DNA of 44,335 nt. It comes from Bacillus timonensis (GTDB taxonomy: Bacteria > Bacillota > Bacilli > Bacillales > Bacillaceae_L). The stretch covers positions 1-44,335 of the forward strand of contig NZ_SLUB01000036.1 in the NCBI RefSeq assembly GCF_004799755.1. Reading direction: 5' to 3'. This document shows positions 16,993 to 31,345 of the stretch, piece after piece; the first letter of the stretch is position 1, and each line of letters starts with the position of its first letter. The translations under genes were made by a program, and so were the position numbers. The notes under the pieces are model-generated. The model made no database searches. It had not been told where the DNA came from and worked only from the letters and a program-made list of their open reading frames with translations.

Positions 16993-18297
16993 TCACTCCC
17001 CTACCTCAATCGTCACCTCTAGTTCCTTCAAAAATTTCGGAGCCTTTTGTTTATAGGTTACAACACGAATATCATCCTCAGTCACATCTGCAGCAAACTG
17101 TACCTCATATTGATGTACAGCATTCTCGATGCGTTTTGGTGTTTGTTCCTGATGAAGGGCTTCCCCGTTTTTCTTCTCAATCAAAATATTATTTGCTTGC
17201 CAAAATGCATCTTCACCCTTTGTTTCCACTATGAGGGTCACTATATTATTTTCACTCTTAATGTCTAATACAGTAATTTCTCCTATTCCGCCTTGTGAAA
17301 GCGTCAGTTTTTCACCGGTCCAATCTGCTTTTACTTCTTCCACCTTCTCATTTCCAACGATTAAATAAGGTTTAAACGTTAGTGACTTCGGCATAGTCTC
17401 CAGAGGTTCATAGTAATAACTGTAGGTTTGTAGTAACTGACCGTTCTTCATCGGTCCTCCACCGCCCCCTCCACTAAACGGCTGCAGCACATTCCCCTTG
17501 TCATCCACGATTTGATAATCTAACCAATCATACTTTTTACTCTCAAATACCTTTTCATCCATAATCTGACGAAACACAATCTCCGTACTAGTTGGGAAAA
17601 ATGTCACTTTATCCACATGTATCGTTAAATCCTCAGACGCCACTGTTTCATTTACAAGAAAAGCACGGTTGTCTCCTTGTTTCGTGATTGGTAACTCTAC
17701 ATGTAATGCTTTTTCTTTTTGCGAACGTATGCCAAGAGTAAACTGATCTGGTAATTCGTCATCTACTCGAATACTCAATATCCCAGCATAATCTCCATTT
17801 TCTAATACTTCACCACGTTCTCCCATCCCATAACTAACACCTTTCCCATCAATGGTTAACCGTAAGTTCGATAAAAAATCCGTAGGATAGGTTGTTTTCT
17901 CTTGGGTATAAGATTCAATCAGATACCCAATATGAATCTGTGAGCCATCATAAAGACTCTCCGTAAAAGTAATCACTTGCCCATCTATTTCGACCTGTTT
18001 ACCTAATAAAGTGGTTAGCCCCTCTTTTTCTCCCTTTTGGGTACCGATATCCCCTACCATCTTAAAAATAGACCCAATGACTGGTGCAGACTTCAACGTC
18101 TCAGCTAAAGTTGGAGACATAAAAGATATCCCAAATAAAAGGAAGCCCACCAAAAACACTGCGGCAACTGGATAATAGAAGCGTGGATATGTCTTCTTTT
18201 TTGGAAGGGAACGGAGTGTTTCGTTCATGCGATTCTCCACACTTGCAGGTACCTGTGGGTTTGCCCTTATCTTTATTTTCTCTTCCCATTTATCCAT
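16993..18297 (-). CDS. DUF4179 transmembrane anti-sigma factor
   Basis: A 434-residue protein whose start overlaps the end of an ECF sigma gene. Cytoplasmic residues 1-38 (MDKWEEKIKIRANPQVPASV and following) would bind the sigma factor. One membrane helix spans about 41-61. The region just after it, TLAETLKSAPVIGSIFKMVGD, is the DUF4179 signature. The rest is an extracellular beta-rich sensory region. By analogy with sigma/anti-sigma pairs, it holds the sigma factor inactive until an envelope signal arrives; the signal is unknown. It is an accessory insertion between the atp and nuo operons. Confidence 0.85.
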   Translation of the reverse strand: MDKWEEKIKIRANPQVPASVENRMNETLRSLPKKKTYPRFYYPVAAVFLVGFLLFGISFMSPTLAETLKSAPVIGSIFKMVGDIGTQKGEKEGLTTLLGKQVEIDGQVITFTESLYDGSQIHIGYLIESYTQEKTTYPTDFLSNLRLTIDGKGVSYGMGERGEVLENGDYAGILSIRVDDELPDQFTLGIRSQKEKALHVELPITKQGDNRAFLVNETVASEDLTIHVDKVTFFPTSTEIVFRQIMDEKVFESKKYDWLDYQIVDDKGNVLQPFSGGGGGGPMKNGQLLQTYSYYYEPLETMPKSLTFKPYLIVGNEKVEEVKADWTGEKLTLSQGGIGEITVLDIKSENNIVTLIVETKGEDAFWQANNILIEKKNGEALHQEQTPKRIENAVHQYEVQFAADVTEDDIRVVTYKQKAPKFLKELEVTIEVGE

Positions 18298-18812
18298 GAT
18301 GATCCCTCCTCTTTTACATCCCAGAGCTCACGCATTTTTTCACGCGCACGACGCAGTCTTGTTTTGATCGTATTTTCTGGTACCTCATATATTTGTGCCA
18401 GCTCCAAAATCGACATTCCTTCAATATGAAAAAGCTTCAATAATTGAGATTGCTCTTCCGGCAGTTTACTGAGCATTTGTTCAACCTCCACTTCCTCATA
18501 TCCTTGTTCCGTCATCTGAGGCTCAAACAAGTCCCCAATATTTATGACATTCTTTTTCTTTCTTAACAACTGGTAACATTCATTTAATACAATTCGGCAC
18601 AGCCAGCTTTTAAAATAAGCAGGTTCTTTTAACGTATCAATCTTTTGGTATGCATTAATGATTGCCTCCTGAATCGCATCCGCACAATCTTCGTCATTTG
18701 TTAAGATTGTTTTTGCCACACGATACATCAAAAGCTTATGAGCGATAATCAGTTTTTCAAAGGAAGACTTACTCCCACGCCTCGCCTTTTTCACCTCTTT
18801 TGCAATATCCAA
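18273..18812 (-). CDS. ECF-family RNA polymerase sigma factor
   Basis: A 179-residue sigma factor with region 2 (about residues 20-85, NDEDCADAIQEAIINAYQKI and YFKSWLCRIVLNECYQLLR) and region 4 (about 115-165, LELAQIYEVPENTIKTRLRRAREKM). No ATG fits: the frame runs to 18875, but TTG at 18812 is placed seven bases after AAGGAGAG and gives MDIAKEVKKARRG. An ECF-type promoter (TGAAAC, 16 bp, GTATCT) precedes it, so autoregulation is likely. The DUF4179 anti-sigma gene overlaps its end by 25 bases. No closer name can be given with confidence. Confidence 0.9.
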   Translation of the reverse strand: MDIAKEVKKARRGSKSSFEKLIIAHKLLMYRVAKTILTNDEDCADAIQEAIINAYQKIDTLKEPAYFKSWLCRIVLNECYQLLRKKKNVINIGDLFEPQMTEQGYEEVEVEQMLSKLPEEQSQLLKLFHIEGMSILELAQIYEVPENTIKTRLRRAREKMRELWDVKEEGSSWINGKRK

Positions 18813-18845
18813 AGTATGCTCTCCTTTCCGAGTCAACCTAATCCT

Positions 18846-18874
18846 TAGATACAAGAAAAAGGCAAAAGGTTTCA
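18846..18874 (-). promoter_or_regulatory. ECF-type promoter, probable autoregulation
   Basis: On the minus strand TGAAAC (18874-18869), 16 bp, GTATCTA (18852-18846). The TGAAAC element is the usual ECF -35. It ends about 35 bases before the TTG start. Confidence 0.6.
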
Positions 18875-19065
18875 ATAAAAATAAAAAATCCCCTATTTAA
18901 TGGCCTATTACTGTTAAAACCATTATATAAGAGATCAAATTTTAGGAATAGCTGGTTTGAATTCTTATAATACTTACTAAAGTTCATCCTTCTATCAACT
19001 TTAGCAAAATCCCCCCAATCGCCTGTCAGCCATCTATGCTCGAAACGAACCCAACCCAAATACGA

Positions 19066-19099
19066 CAAAAACCCCCAGGACCAAAGGCCTCTGGGGGTT
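19066..19099 (-). terminator. Terminator of the atp operon
   Basis: On the minus strand AACCCCCAG and CTGGGGGTTTTTG form a strong stem with T-tail, 20 bases after the atpC stop. Confidence 0.9.
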
Positions 19100-19118
19100 C
19101 CCAACATCAATACTAAAA

Positions 19119-19544
<426 letters not shown>

Positions 19545-19548
19545 TTAA

Positions 19549-21003
<1,455 letters not shown>

Positions 21004-21059
21004 TCAAATCTAATCGTTCACTTGAATGCCTTTTAATCTATTTAATGTTGTTATATGTT

Positions 21060-21923
<864 letters not shown>

Positions 21924-21986
21924 TCACCACCTTTTCCTCGATTATTCGTAAACGCTTTGGAACCGAGTCAACAAGCATTATTCAGA

Positions 21987-22015
21987 TAAGCGACGCACGT
22001 GTTGAACGTCGCTTA
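21987..22015 (-). other. Intercistronic hairpin between atpA and atpG
   Basis: AAGCGACG and CGTCGCTT form a perfect 8-bp stem around an 11-base loop, in the roughly 110-base gap between atpA and atpG. There is no T-tract, so it is not a normal terminator. It may affect mRNA stability or relative expression. Confidence 0.6.
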
Positions 22016-22028
22016 AGCATTAAGTTCA

Positions 22029-24615
<2,587 letters not shown>

Positions 24616-24718
24616 CTATATTCCCTCCTTTTGCGAGTTCCAGGTCGAATGGAAGTCCTTAATTTCATCATCATGTGCAAATAGGCACGATTACATAATT
24701 TTTTGGGTAATACAAAGG

Positions 24719-24755
24719 AATGGCGAAGGTTCTCTTGGAATGATCTTCGCCATTT
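24719..24755 (-). other. Intercistronic hairpin between atpE and atpF
   Basis: AATGGCGAAG and CTTCGCCATT form a perfect 10-bp stem in the roughly 220-base gap between atpE and atpF. On the minus (coding) strand no T-tract follows, so read-through is expected. Such a hairpin could protect the upstream atpE message, since subunit c is needed in excess (inference). The rest of the gap holds only the atpF ribosome site. Confidence 0.65.
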
Positions 24756-24837
24756 TTACCTAAGCCTTCACTTTTCAAGGTTACGAAATAAGGAAATCCC
24801 TTAGATGCAACTTCAAGGAAAGCTTCAAGAAATCATC

Positions 24838-25071
<234 letters not shown>

Positions 25072-25144
25072 TTAATTGTATAAAAAATTTTATAATAATT
25101 GATTTTGTTTGCCCAAAAAGTCTCATTTTGGACAAGGTTTATTT

Positions 25145-25885
<741 letters not shown>

Positions 25886-25936
25886 TCACCTCTCTTCCCA
25901 TATTGTCCAGCGCAAACCTTGGTTTTACGCTTTAGT

Positions 25937-26305
25937 CTATTTATGAAGTTTTTGAAAAAAGAAATCTATCATAATGACAAAGTAGGCTGTCATTAATCCA
26001 ATAATCATACTACCTAAGTGAAAGTTTTCTGGATACTCCATTACAATCAATACTGCTAAACCCGCAACCGCCATTCTCGACATTGTTCCAAGCGATCGGA
26101 CAGTTCGGCCCTCTTCATACGCCTTCGTAAATTGCTTGTTTTTACGAGCTAACGTAAATAGAATCCACAAACTTCCCAGAGTTCCTAGTATTAATCCTAA
26201 GAAGACCGATTTATATGCAGTGAATCCCCAGCCAAGTACATAGATTGCAAGTAAGTAGAATATGTATTTACGATACCTCGTAAACGCTATGGATAGATCC
26301 TGCAT
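25937..26305 (-). CDS. atpI: ATP synthase I protein
   Basis: A 122-residue four-helix membrane protein at the head of the operon. AtpI family proteins assist c-ring assembly and, with AtpZ, have been linked to Mg2+/Ca2+ transport. Helices lie at about 14-32, 33-50, 73-90 and 95-115. The ATG follows CAGGAGA and begins MQDLSIAFTRYRKY. It lies six bases after atpZ. Confidence 0.88.
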   Translation of the reverse strand: MQDLSIAFTRYRKYIFYLLAIYVLGWGFTAYKSVFLGLILGTLGSLWILFTLARKNKQFTKAYEEGRTVRSLGTMSRMAVAGLAVLIVMEYPENFHLGSMIIGLMTAYFVIMIDFFFQKLHK

Positions 26306-26311
26306 ATCAAG

Positions 26312-26533
26312 TTAATCTCCTGAAAAAAAGTGTTTGACTAGACGAAGTGTTGCGTAGACTCCTGTTGCTAGTCCTATTAGAAGGCCAAAAATTAAAAATA
26401 GTGGTTCAGTGGCTAGCCTCTGATCAATCCATCTACCGAGGAAAATGCCTATTAGAATTGATCCTACTAACTGAGATAGAATACCAGACATAAGCGCATA
26501 GGCTTTTAAAGGATGCTTATCATTTTTAGGCAT
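26312..26533 (-). CDS. atpZ: AtpZ, F1Fo assembly-associated membrane protein
   Basis: A 73-residue two-helix protein (about 14-34 and 45-65) with the motif GRWIDQRLATEPLF between the helices, typical of AtpZ. ATG 26533 (MPKNDKHPLKAY) follows GGGGG; two TTG codons just upstream are less likely starts. It is the first gene of the atp operon. The promoter is about 110 bases upstream. Confidence 0.85.
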   Translation of the reverse strand: MPKNDKHPLKAYALMSGILSQLVGSILIGIFLGRWIDQRLATEPLFLIFGLLIGLATGVYATLRLVKHFFSGD

Positions 26534-26641
26534 CAACAACCCCCACTTTACGTCTTTAGAGGCAGGTTTTTAACATGTCAGAAAATACTCAATTTTCCAA
26601 GTAATACTACGATGAAAACCTTCTCATTCATATCCTTTGTA

Positions 26642-26670
26642 AGCATACAATAGGCACCTATTAATGTCAA
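26642..26670 (-). promoter_or_regulatory. atp operon promoter with palindrome in the spacer
   Basis: On the minus strand TTGACA (26670-26665), 17 bp, TATGCT (26647-26642). The spacer holds AATAGG(TG)CCTATT (26649-26662), a palindrome that could be an operator or simply the spacer. The leader is about 100 bases. Confidence 0.65.
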
Positions 26671-26842
26671 TTGTTTGTAATGAAAAAGTTCACCTTCTCA
26701 CAAGCGATTTTAACGCATTCCACATGTGCTTACAAAAGCTGTTTTAATCATGATTTTTGTTAGTCCTATCATCGTAGTATTAATCCAAAAATTCACTTAT
26801 CGTTCACAAAAAGTTCATAATTAGACGAAGGCGACCAAAGTA

Positions 26843-29080
26843 TTAGTGGCCGCCTATCATTGTATCCTCAAATGAAATTTCTGTTTCTATTATATCCTCT
26901 TTGCCAGCTTTTCTAACAAATATAATCGCCTTAAAAACTCCTCTTAAGTTTCGATCCTTTCTGTTTACTTCTTTCTCTACCAATCCCCTTGCAACATTTC
27001 GATCCCAATCTAAAAATGTCACAAACCGTAAACTGTCTGGATTATAGAGCACAATTCCATACTCATCAGCTCCACCTGGTAAGTACAATTCATATCGAAA
27101 CAGATCTTCCTTATCTCCTTTACCAAATTGAAAACCCATGATTCGAGGATAGTCGGGTTCTTCAATCACGTACATATATGGAATGTGATAGCGATTTTTT
27201 CCTTCTTTTAAAAATAAATTCCCATAGTGGAGCCCTGCACCAATGGTACTTGGCGTGATATCGAGTCTGATTGTAATCTCTCTTTTTTGTTTCGGTTGTA
27301 CAGCAAAGGGAATGGGCAAGTCCCATTGGATTCCTTTTTTGTTTTTCGGAATCTCGAACGAATATTTCTTTTCTTCTTCAGATTGATTATCTATCGTTAT
27401 TTTGATTGTTTTTTCTGTGCGTTCATCTTGATGATGTAGCAATCCTGCTGAAAATGACCCAGGATAGATTAGTGTTTCTGAGTGAATGGCCTCATGAAGC
27501 TGAATTCTGCCCGCTCCTTGTTCATATGGCTTGTACAAGGTTCCATCGTCTTTTTCTAAAAGCCGTGCCGTATTCATGAGTGCGGCTTTTATTTGTTCCG
27601 GTGTCCACCCAGGGTGTGCCTGTTTTATAATGGCACTTGCCCCAGCTACATGCGGTGCTGCCATACTTGTCCCTTGCATTTCCTGGTATCCATTTGGAAT
27701 CGTGCTATCAATTGCAACTCCTGGTGCTACCACATCCGGTTTAATCGCCCAGGTATGAGTGACAGGACCTCGGGAACTAAAGGAAGCGATTGTATCTTTC
27801 ACCTCTTGGAACGAGGTTTTGACAACTGCATTTTGTGCCTTCATTTGCTTCTTAAGCCATTCCCCATCTGCCTTCGAAAGGGATGCAACTGGTATAGGGA
27901 GTTCCTGGTCTAATGAACCCGAAAAATTCCCATCCGTGTTGTTATAGATTAAAACAGCACTCGCTTCAGCTTTAAGAGCGCGTACTGCTTTTTCAGTAAA
28001 TGTAATTTGCCCTCTTTCCATTAACACAATTTTGTCCTTTACCTTCGGGAACGTTTTTTCCGTGCCCATTCCCGCATACACAATCTTATATTTCTTTTGG
28101 AGTTTCCATGGTAGTGAACCTTGGAGAGGTTGGAGCTCAATTTTTCGATCAGCAAACCCTACTGTGAGGTACGGTACTTTCATTGGCGGTGTGGATGCAC
28201 CAACGGAAATCGCCCTTGATGATGTCCCAGGTGAACCAACTGTCCAAACCATTGGTCCTGAATTTCCACTTGAAGTTACCGCCACAATCCCTTTTTCCGT
28301 CGCTTTATCTAACGCCAGACTTGTTGGCCAATCGGGTCCATTGATGGTATTGCCAAGCGATAGATTAATGACATCGACTTTATCTTCAATTGCTTTGTCT
28401 ATAGCGGCAATGACTTGTTCGGATGTTCCCATCCCCCCTGGACCAAGTGCGCGGTAACCAATGATATCTGCCTCTGGTGCAACTCCTTTAATTTTCCCAT
28501 TCGCCGCAATAATTCCTGCAACGTGGGTTCCATGCGAGGTGTTTCGCCCCTCAACTCCTTTGGTCTCCATCGGGTCGTCATCACCATCAACAAGATCATA
28601 GCCCCCTTTATAATTTCTCCTTAGATCTGGGTGTGTGTAATCAACGCCAGTATCAATCACACCAACCTTGACGCCCTTTCCGGTTAAGCGATGATCCTTT
28701 TGATCAAAGTGACTGCGAATCTCGTCGCCTCCAATAAAAGGGACACTCTCTTCTACTGAAACCTGATAGGTTGTTACCGGGGAACTATGTTGAACGCCAG
28801 ACTCCGTTTTTAATTTTTGGATATCCCGTCGTTTTCCCGTTACGGAAAAACCCGAAAACACATGCTTGTATATATGATTAATTTTTATGGAAGGATAGAT
28901 TGTTTTTACTTTATCTATTATGGAATTAAATTGATTTTCATCCGTGATGATGATTTCGTGCACCATTTCATCAAAATCCTCTTTAGGCAATGGGGGTCTG
29001 TCCGGAAAACGGTGCGCATCGACAGGTATTGGTGAAAATAGGAGGGTCATACTCATACAAATGGTCAGAATCATTCTCAC
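26843..29080 (-). CDS. Secreted S8 subtilisin-like serine protease (Vpr-like)
   Basis: A protein of about 745 residues. An N-terminal signal peptide (MILTICMSMTLLFSPIPVDA) is followed by an inhibitor I9-like propeptide region (about 35-110) and a subtilase domain. Numbered from the chosen start, the catalytic triad is D143 in VIDTGVDYTHPD, H183 in SHGTHVAGI and S472 in GTSMAAPHVAGA. A PA-type insert (about 330-420) splits the domain, as in Vpr. The oxyanion Asn is in TSSGNSGP. The C-terminal roughly 200 residues form a beta-rich domain. The start is uncertain: GTG 29080 has AGAGGTGG seven bases upstream, but that site lies inside a terminator hairpin; ATG at 29074 or 29056 would also keep the signal peptide. 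Confidence 0.92.
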   Translation of the reverse strand: MRMILTICMSMTLLFSPIPVDAHRFPDRPPLPKEDFDEMVHEIIITDENQFNSIIDKVKTIYPSIKINHIYKHVFSGFSVTGKRRDIQKLKTESGVQHSSPVTTYQVSVEESVPFIGGDEIRSHFDQKDHRLTGKGVKVGVIDTGVDYTHPDLRRNYKGGYDLVDGDDDPMETKGVEGRNTSHGTHVAGIIAANGKIKGVAPEADIIGYRALGPGGMGTSEQVIAAIDKAIEDKVDVINLSLGNTINGPDWPTSLALDKATEKGIVAVTSSGNSGPMVWTVGSPGTSSRAISVGASTPPMKVPYLTVGFADRKIELQPLQGSLPWKLQKKYKIVYAGMGTEKTFPKVKDKIVLMERGQITFTEKAVRALKAEASAVLIYNNTDGNFSGSLDQELPIPVASLSKADGEWLKKQMKAQNAVVKTSFQEVKDTIASFSSRGPVTHTWAIKPDVVAPGVAIDSTIPNGYQEMQGTSMAAPHVAGASAIIKQAHPGWTPEQIKAALMNTARLLEKDDGTLYKPYEQGAGRIQLHEAIHSETLIYPGSFSAGLLHHQDERTEKTIKITIDNQSEEEKKYSFEIPKNKKGIQWDLPIPFAVQPKQKREITIRLDITPSTIGAGLHYGNLFLKEGKNRYHIPYMYVIEEPDYPRIMGFQFGKGDKEDLFRYELYLPGGADEYGIVLYNPDSLRFVTFLDWDRNVARGLVEKEVNRKDRNLRGVFKAIIFVRKAGKEDIIETEISFEDTMIGGH

Positions 29081-29121
29081 AAAAAAACCACCTCTTTGAG
29101 ATAGCATTTCTCAAAAGGTGG
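29081..29121 (-). terminator. upp terminator that contains the protease ribosome site
   Basis: On the minus strand CCACCTTTTGAGA, loop AATGCTA, TCTCAAAGAGGTGG, TTTTTTT. The last seven T run directly into the protease GTG start. The 3' arm of the stem is also the only good ribosome site of the protease gene. Confidence 0.75.
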
Positions 29122-29135
29122 TTGAATATGTGAGT

Positions 29136-29255
29136 TCTAGTTGCAGCGCCTAGAAACTCGAGAAACTTCAACTCCTCTGCGCAGAGGCAAAGTACGCCTC
29201 TTTGTCGGAGTATCCAGTTTTCTCGTTTCTGTGCAAGGCGCTTCCACTTTTCGGC
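29136..29255. repeat. Bacillaceae intergenic repeat (AGCGCCTTG...TAGGCGCTG type)
   Basis: On the minus strand GTGGAAGCGCCTTGCACAG at one end pairs with CTAGGCGCTGCAACTAGA at the other. An inner hairpin GAGGCGTACTTTGCCTC lies between. It begins directly after the upp stop codon. I recognise this pattern from many Bacillus intergenic regions, from memory. No function is established to my knowledge. Confidence 0.55.
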
Positions 29256-29888
<633 letters not shown>

Positions 29889-29976
29889 TCATCTCTCCTT
29901 TTTAAGTGTGCTTCTTTTAGAATTTCCTTCAAATGAAAAAATAACACTACGAACTGCGTTTTTTACACTTCAATAA

Positions 29977-30005
29977 ATTTTACAGAAAAAACAAAGCATG
30001 TTCAA
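29977..30005 (-). promoter_or_regulatory. Probable upp promoter
   Basis: On the minus strand TTGAAC (30005-30000), 17 bp, TAAAAT (29982-29977). It leaves a leader of about 85 bases. Confidence 0.45.
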
Positions 30006-30040
30006 GACGAAACTCAAAAATACACAGAATGATTAAATGT

Positions 30041-30056
30041 TAAAATGTTCGGTTAA
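30041..30056 (-). promoter_or_regulatory. Lone PurBox-like sequence between upp and SPFH gene
   Basis: On the minus strand TTAACCGAACATTTTA fits the PurR box (AWWWCCGAACWWT). A partner box at the usual spacing is at best weak. It sits upstream of the upp promoter and just before the -35 of the divergent SPFH gene. Confidence 0.35.
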
Positions 30057-30060
30057 TTCA

Positions 30061-30089
30061 TTTACAATTTTATACAAAAGTGATATCAT
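30061..30089 (+). promoter_or_regulatory. Probable promoter of SPFH-RHH pair
   Basis: TTTACA (30061-30066), 17 bp, TATCAT (30084-30089), about 45 bases before the ATG. Confidence 0.5.
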
Positions 30090-30131
30090 AATAATATAAA
30101 TTAAATATTGAAATGAAATGGGGTCGATTCC

Positions 30132-30974
30132 ATGAAAGAAACACAAGTATGGAAGCTTAACGGTTTTTTAGGGGTTCTAGTCATTGCTGTATTCATCGCA
30201 CTAGGCGTCATAATGCTGATTAATACAAAAGTTGTGTTTGGAGTATTATTTGTTGCTCTTGCAGTGATTTTGGCTTCTGGTATTACCATCATTCTACCTA
30301 ACAAAGCAGGGGTTGTCATCTTCTTCGGAAAATATTTAGGAACTATTCGCGACAGTGGCATGTTTTTAACTGTTCCATTCTCCATTCGCAGAAGCGTGTC
30401 CTTACGTGTAAACAACTTTAATAGTAAAAAACTTAAAGTAAACGACGTTGAGGGGAATCCAATTGAAATTGCGGCAGTTATTGTATACAAGGTCGTTGAT
30501 TCAGCGAAAGCTGTATTCGATGTAGACCATTACGAGGAATTCGTCGAAATCCAAAGCGAAACCGCAATTCGACATGTTGCAACTCGCTACCCGTATGACA
30601 CATTTGAAAATGTAGAGCTCACATTGCGTGGAAACTCTGAGGAAATCTCTAATGAGTTGGCTGCGGAGCTACAGGATCGTTTAAAGGTAGCAGGTGTCGA
30701 AGTTCTTGAAGCGCGCCTTACTCATCTTGCCTACTCAACCGAAATTGCCCAAGCGATGCTTCAACGTCAGCAAGCCACCGCCATTATTGCAGCTCGCCAA
30801 AAAATTGTCGAAGGTGCGGTCGGTATGGCACAAATGGCAATTAAACAACTCGAACAGGATAAAACCGTTGACCTTGACGATGAACGTAAGGTGCAAATGG
30901 TGAACAACCTACTAGTCGCAATCGTCTCTGAAAAATCAACTCAGCCTGTTATTAACGCAGGTACTCTCTATTGA
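30132..30974 (+). CDS. SPFH/Band 7 domain membrane protein
   Basis: A 280-residue protein with two adjacent membrane segments (about 12-33 and 38-57), then an SPFH domain (GKYLGTIRDSGMFLTVPFSI, VNDVEGNPIEIAAVIVYKV). It ends in a coiled-coil flotillin-like region rich in Ala and Gln (EIAQAMLQRQQATAIIAARQ). SPFH proteins form large oligomeric membrane assemblies. The role of this one is unknown. GGGGTC precedes the ATG. It is cotranscribed with a small ribbon-helix-helix gene 12 bases downstream. The pair stands on the opposite strand to the conserved upp-glyA neighbours. Confidence 0.88.
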   Translation: MKETQVWKLNGFLGVLVIAVFIALGVIMLINTKVVFGVLFVALAVILASGITIILPNKAGVVIFFGKYLGTIRDSGMFLTVPFSIRRSVSLRVNNFNSKKLKVNDVEGNPIEIAAVIVYKVVDSAKAVFDVDHYEEFVEIQSETAIRHVATRYPYDTFENVELTLRGNSEEISNELAAELQDRLKVAGVEVLEARLTHLAYSTEIAQAMLQRQQATAIIAARQKIVEGAVGMAQMAIKQLEQDKTVDLDDERKVQMVNNLLVAIVSEKSTQPVINAGTLY

Positions 30975-30986
30975 TGAGGGTCAAGC

Positions 30987-31148
30987 ATGTCTAAAAAAAA
31001 GAGCTTTCCATTGCGGCTAGATCCTGACCTCTATGAAATTTTACAAAAGTGGGCTGCTGATGATTTTCGAAGTGTCAACAGCCATATCGAGTTTCTTTTA
31101 AGAGAAGCAGCTAAAAAAGCAGGTAGAATTCCGAAAAATAAACAATAA
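30987..31148 (+). CDS. Small Arc/ribbon-helix-helix protein
   Basis: A 53-residue basic protein that begins MSKKKSFPLRLDPDLYEILQ and continues KWAADDFRSVNSHIEFLLRE. The beta strand FPLRLDP and the helix-turn-helix RSVNSHIEFLLREA are typical of Arc-type RHH dimers, often annotated as antitoxin-like. No toxin gene is adjacent. Its upstream partner is the SPFH gene; a strong terminator follows. It may regulate the divergent intergenic region (inference). GAGGGTC is upstream of the ATG. Confidence 0.8.
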   Translation: MSKKKSFPLRLDPDLYEILQKWAADDFRSVNSHIEFLLREAAKKAGRIPKNKQ

Positions 31149-31157
31149 TTTGAGATT

Positions 31158-31189
31158 GCGCTTGGACCATGGTCTAGGCGCTTGTTTTT
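31158..31189 (+). terminator. Terminator of SPFH-RHH pair
   Basis: GCGCTTGGACC and GGTCTAGGCGC form a hairpin with two internal mismatches, followed by TTGTTTTTG. Confidence 0.75.
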
Positions 31190-31301
31190 GGCTGGTGTAT
31201 GACTTCAATTTTACCGGACAAAAATTGTTTGAGCGGCAGACTTTTCAGGGATTGCTCCCAACTTTTCAGGATTATGATCGCAAAATAATTGAGCCCTATC
31301 T

Positions 31302-31338
31302 AAAAAGGCAGGATCCCCAGAAAAGGAGTCCTGCCTTC
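31302..31338 (-). terminator. glyA terminator
   Basis: On the minus strand AAGGCAGGACTCC and GGGGATCCTGCCTTTTT form the stem and T-tail just after the glyA stop. Confidence 0.88.
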
Positions 31339-31345
31339 GACTATC

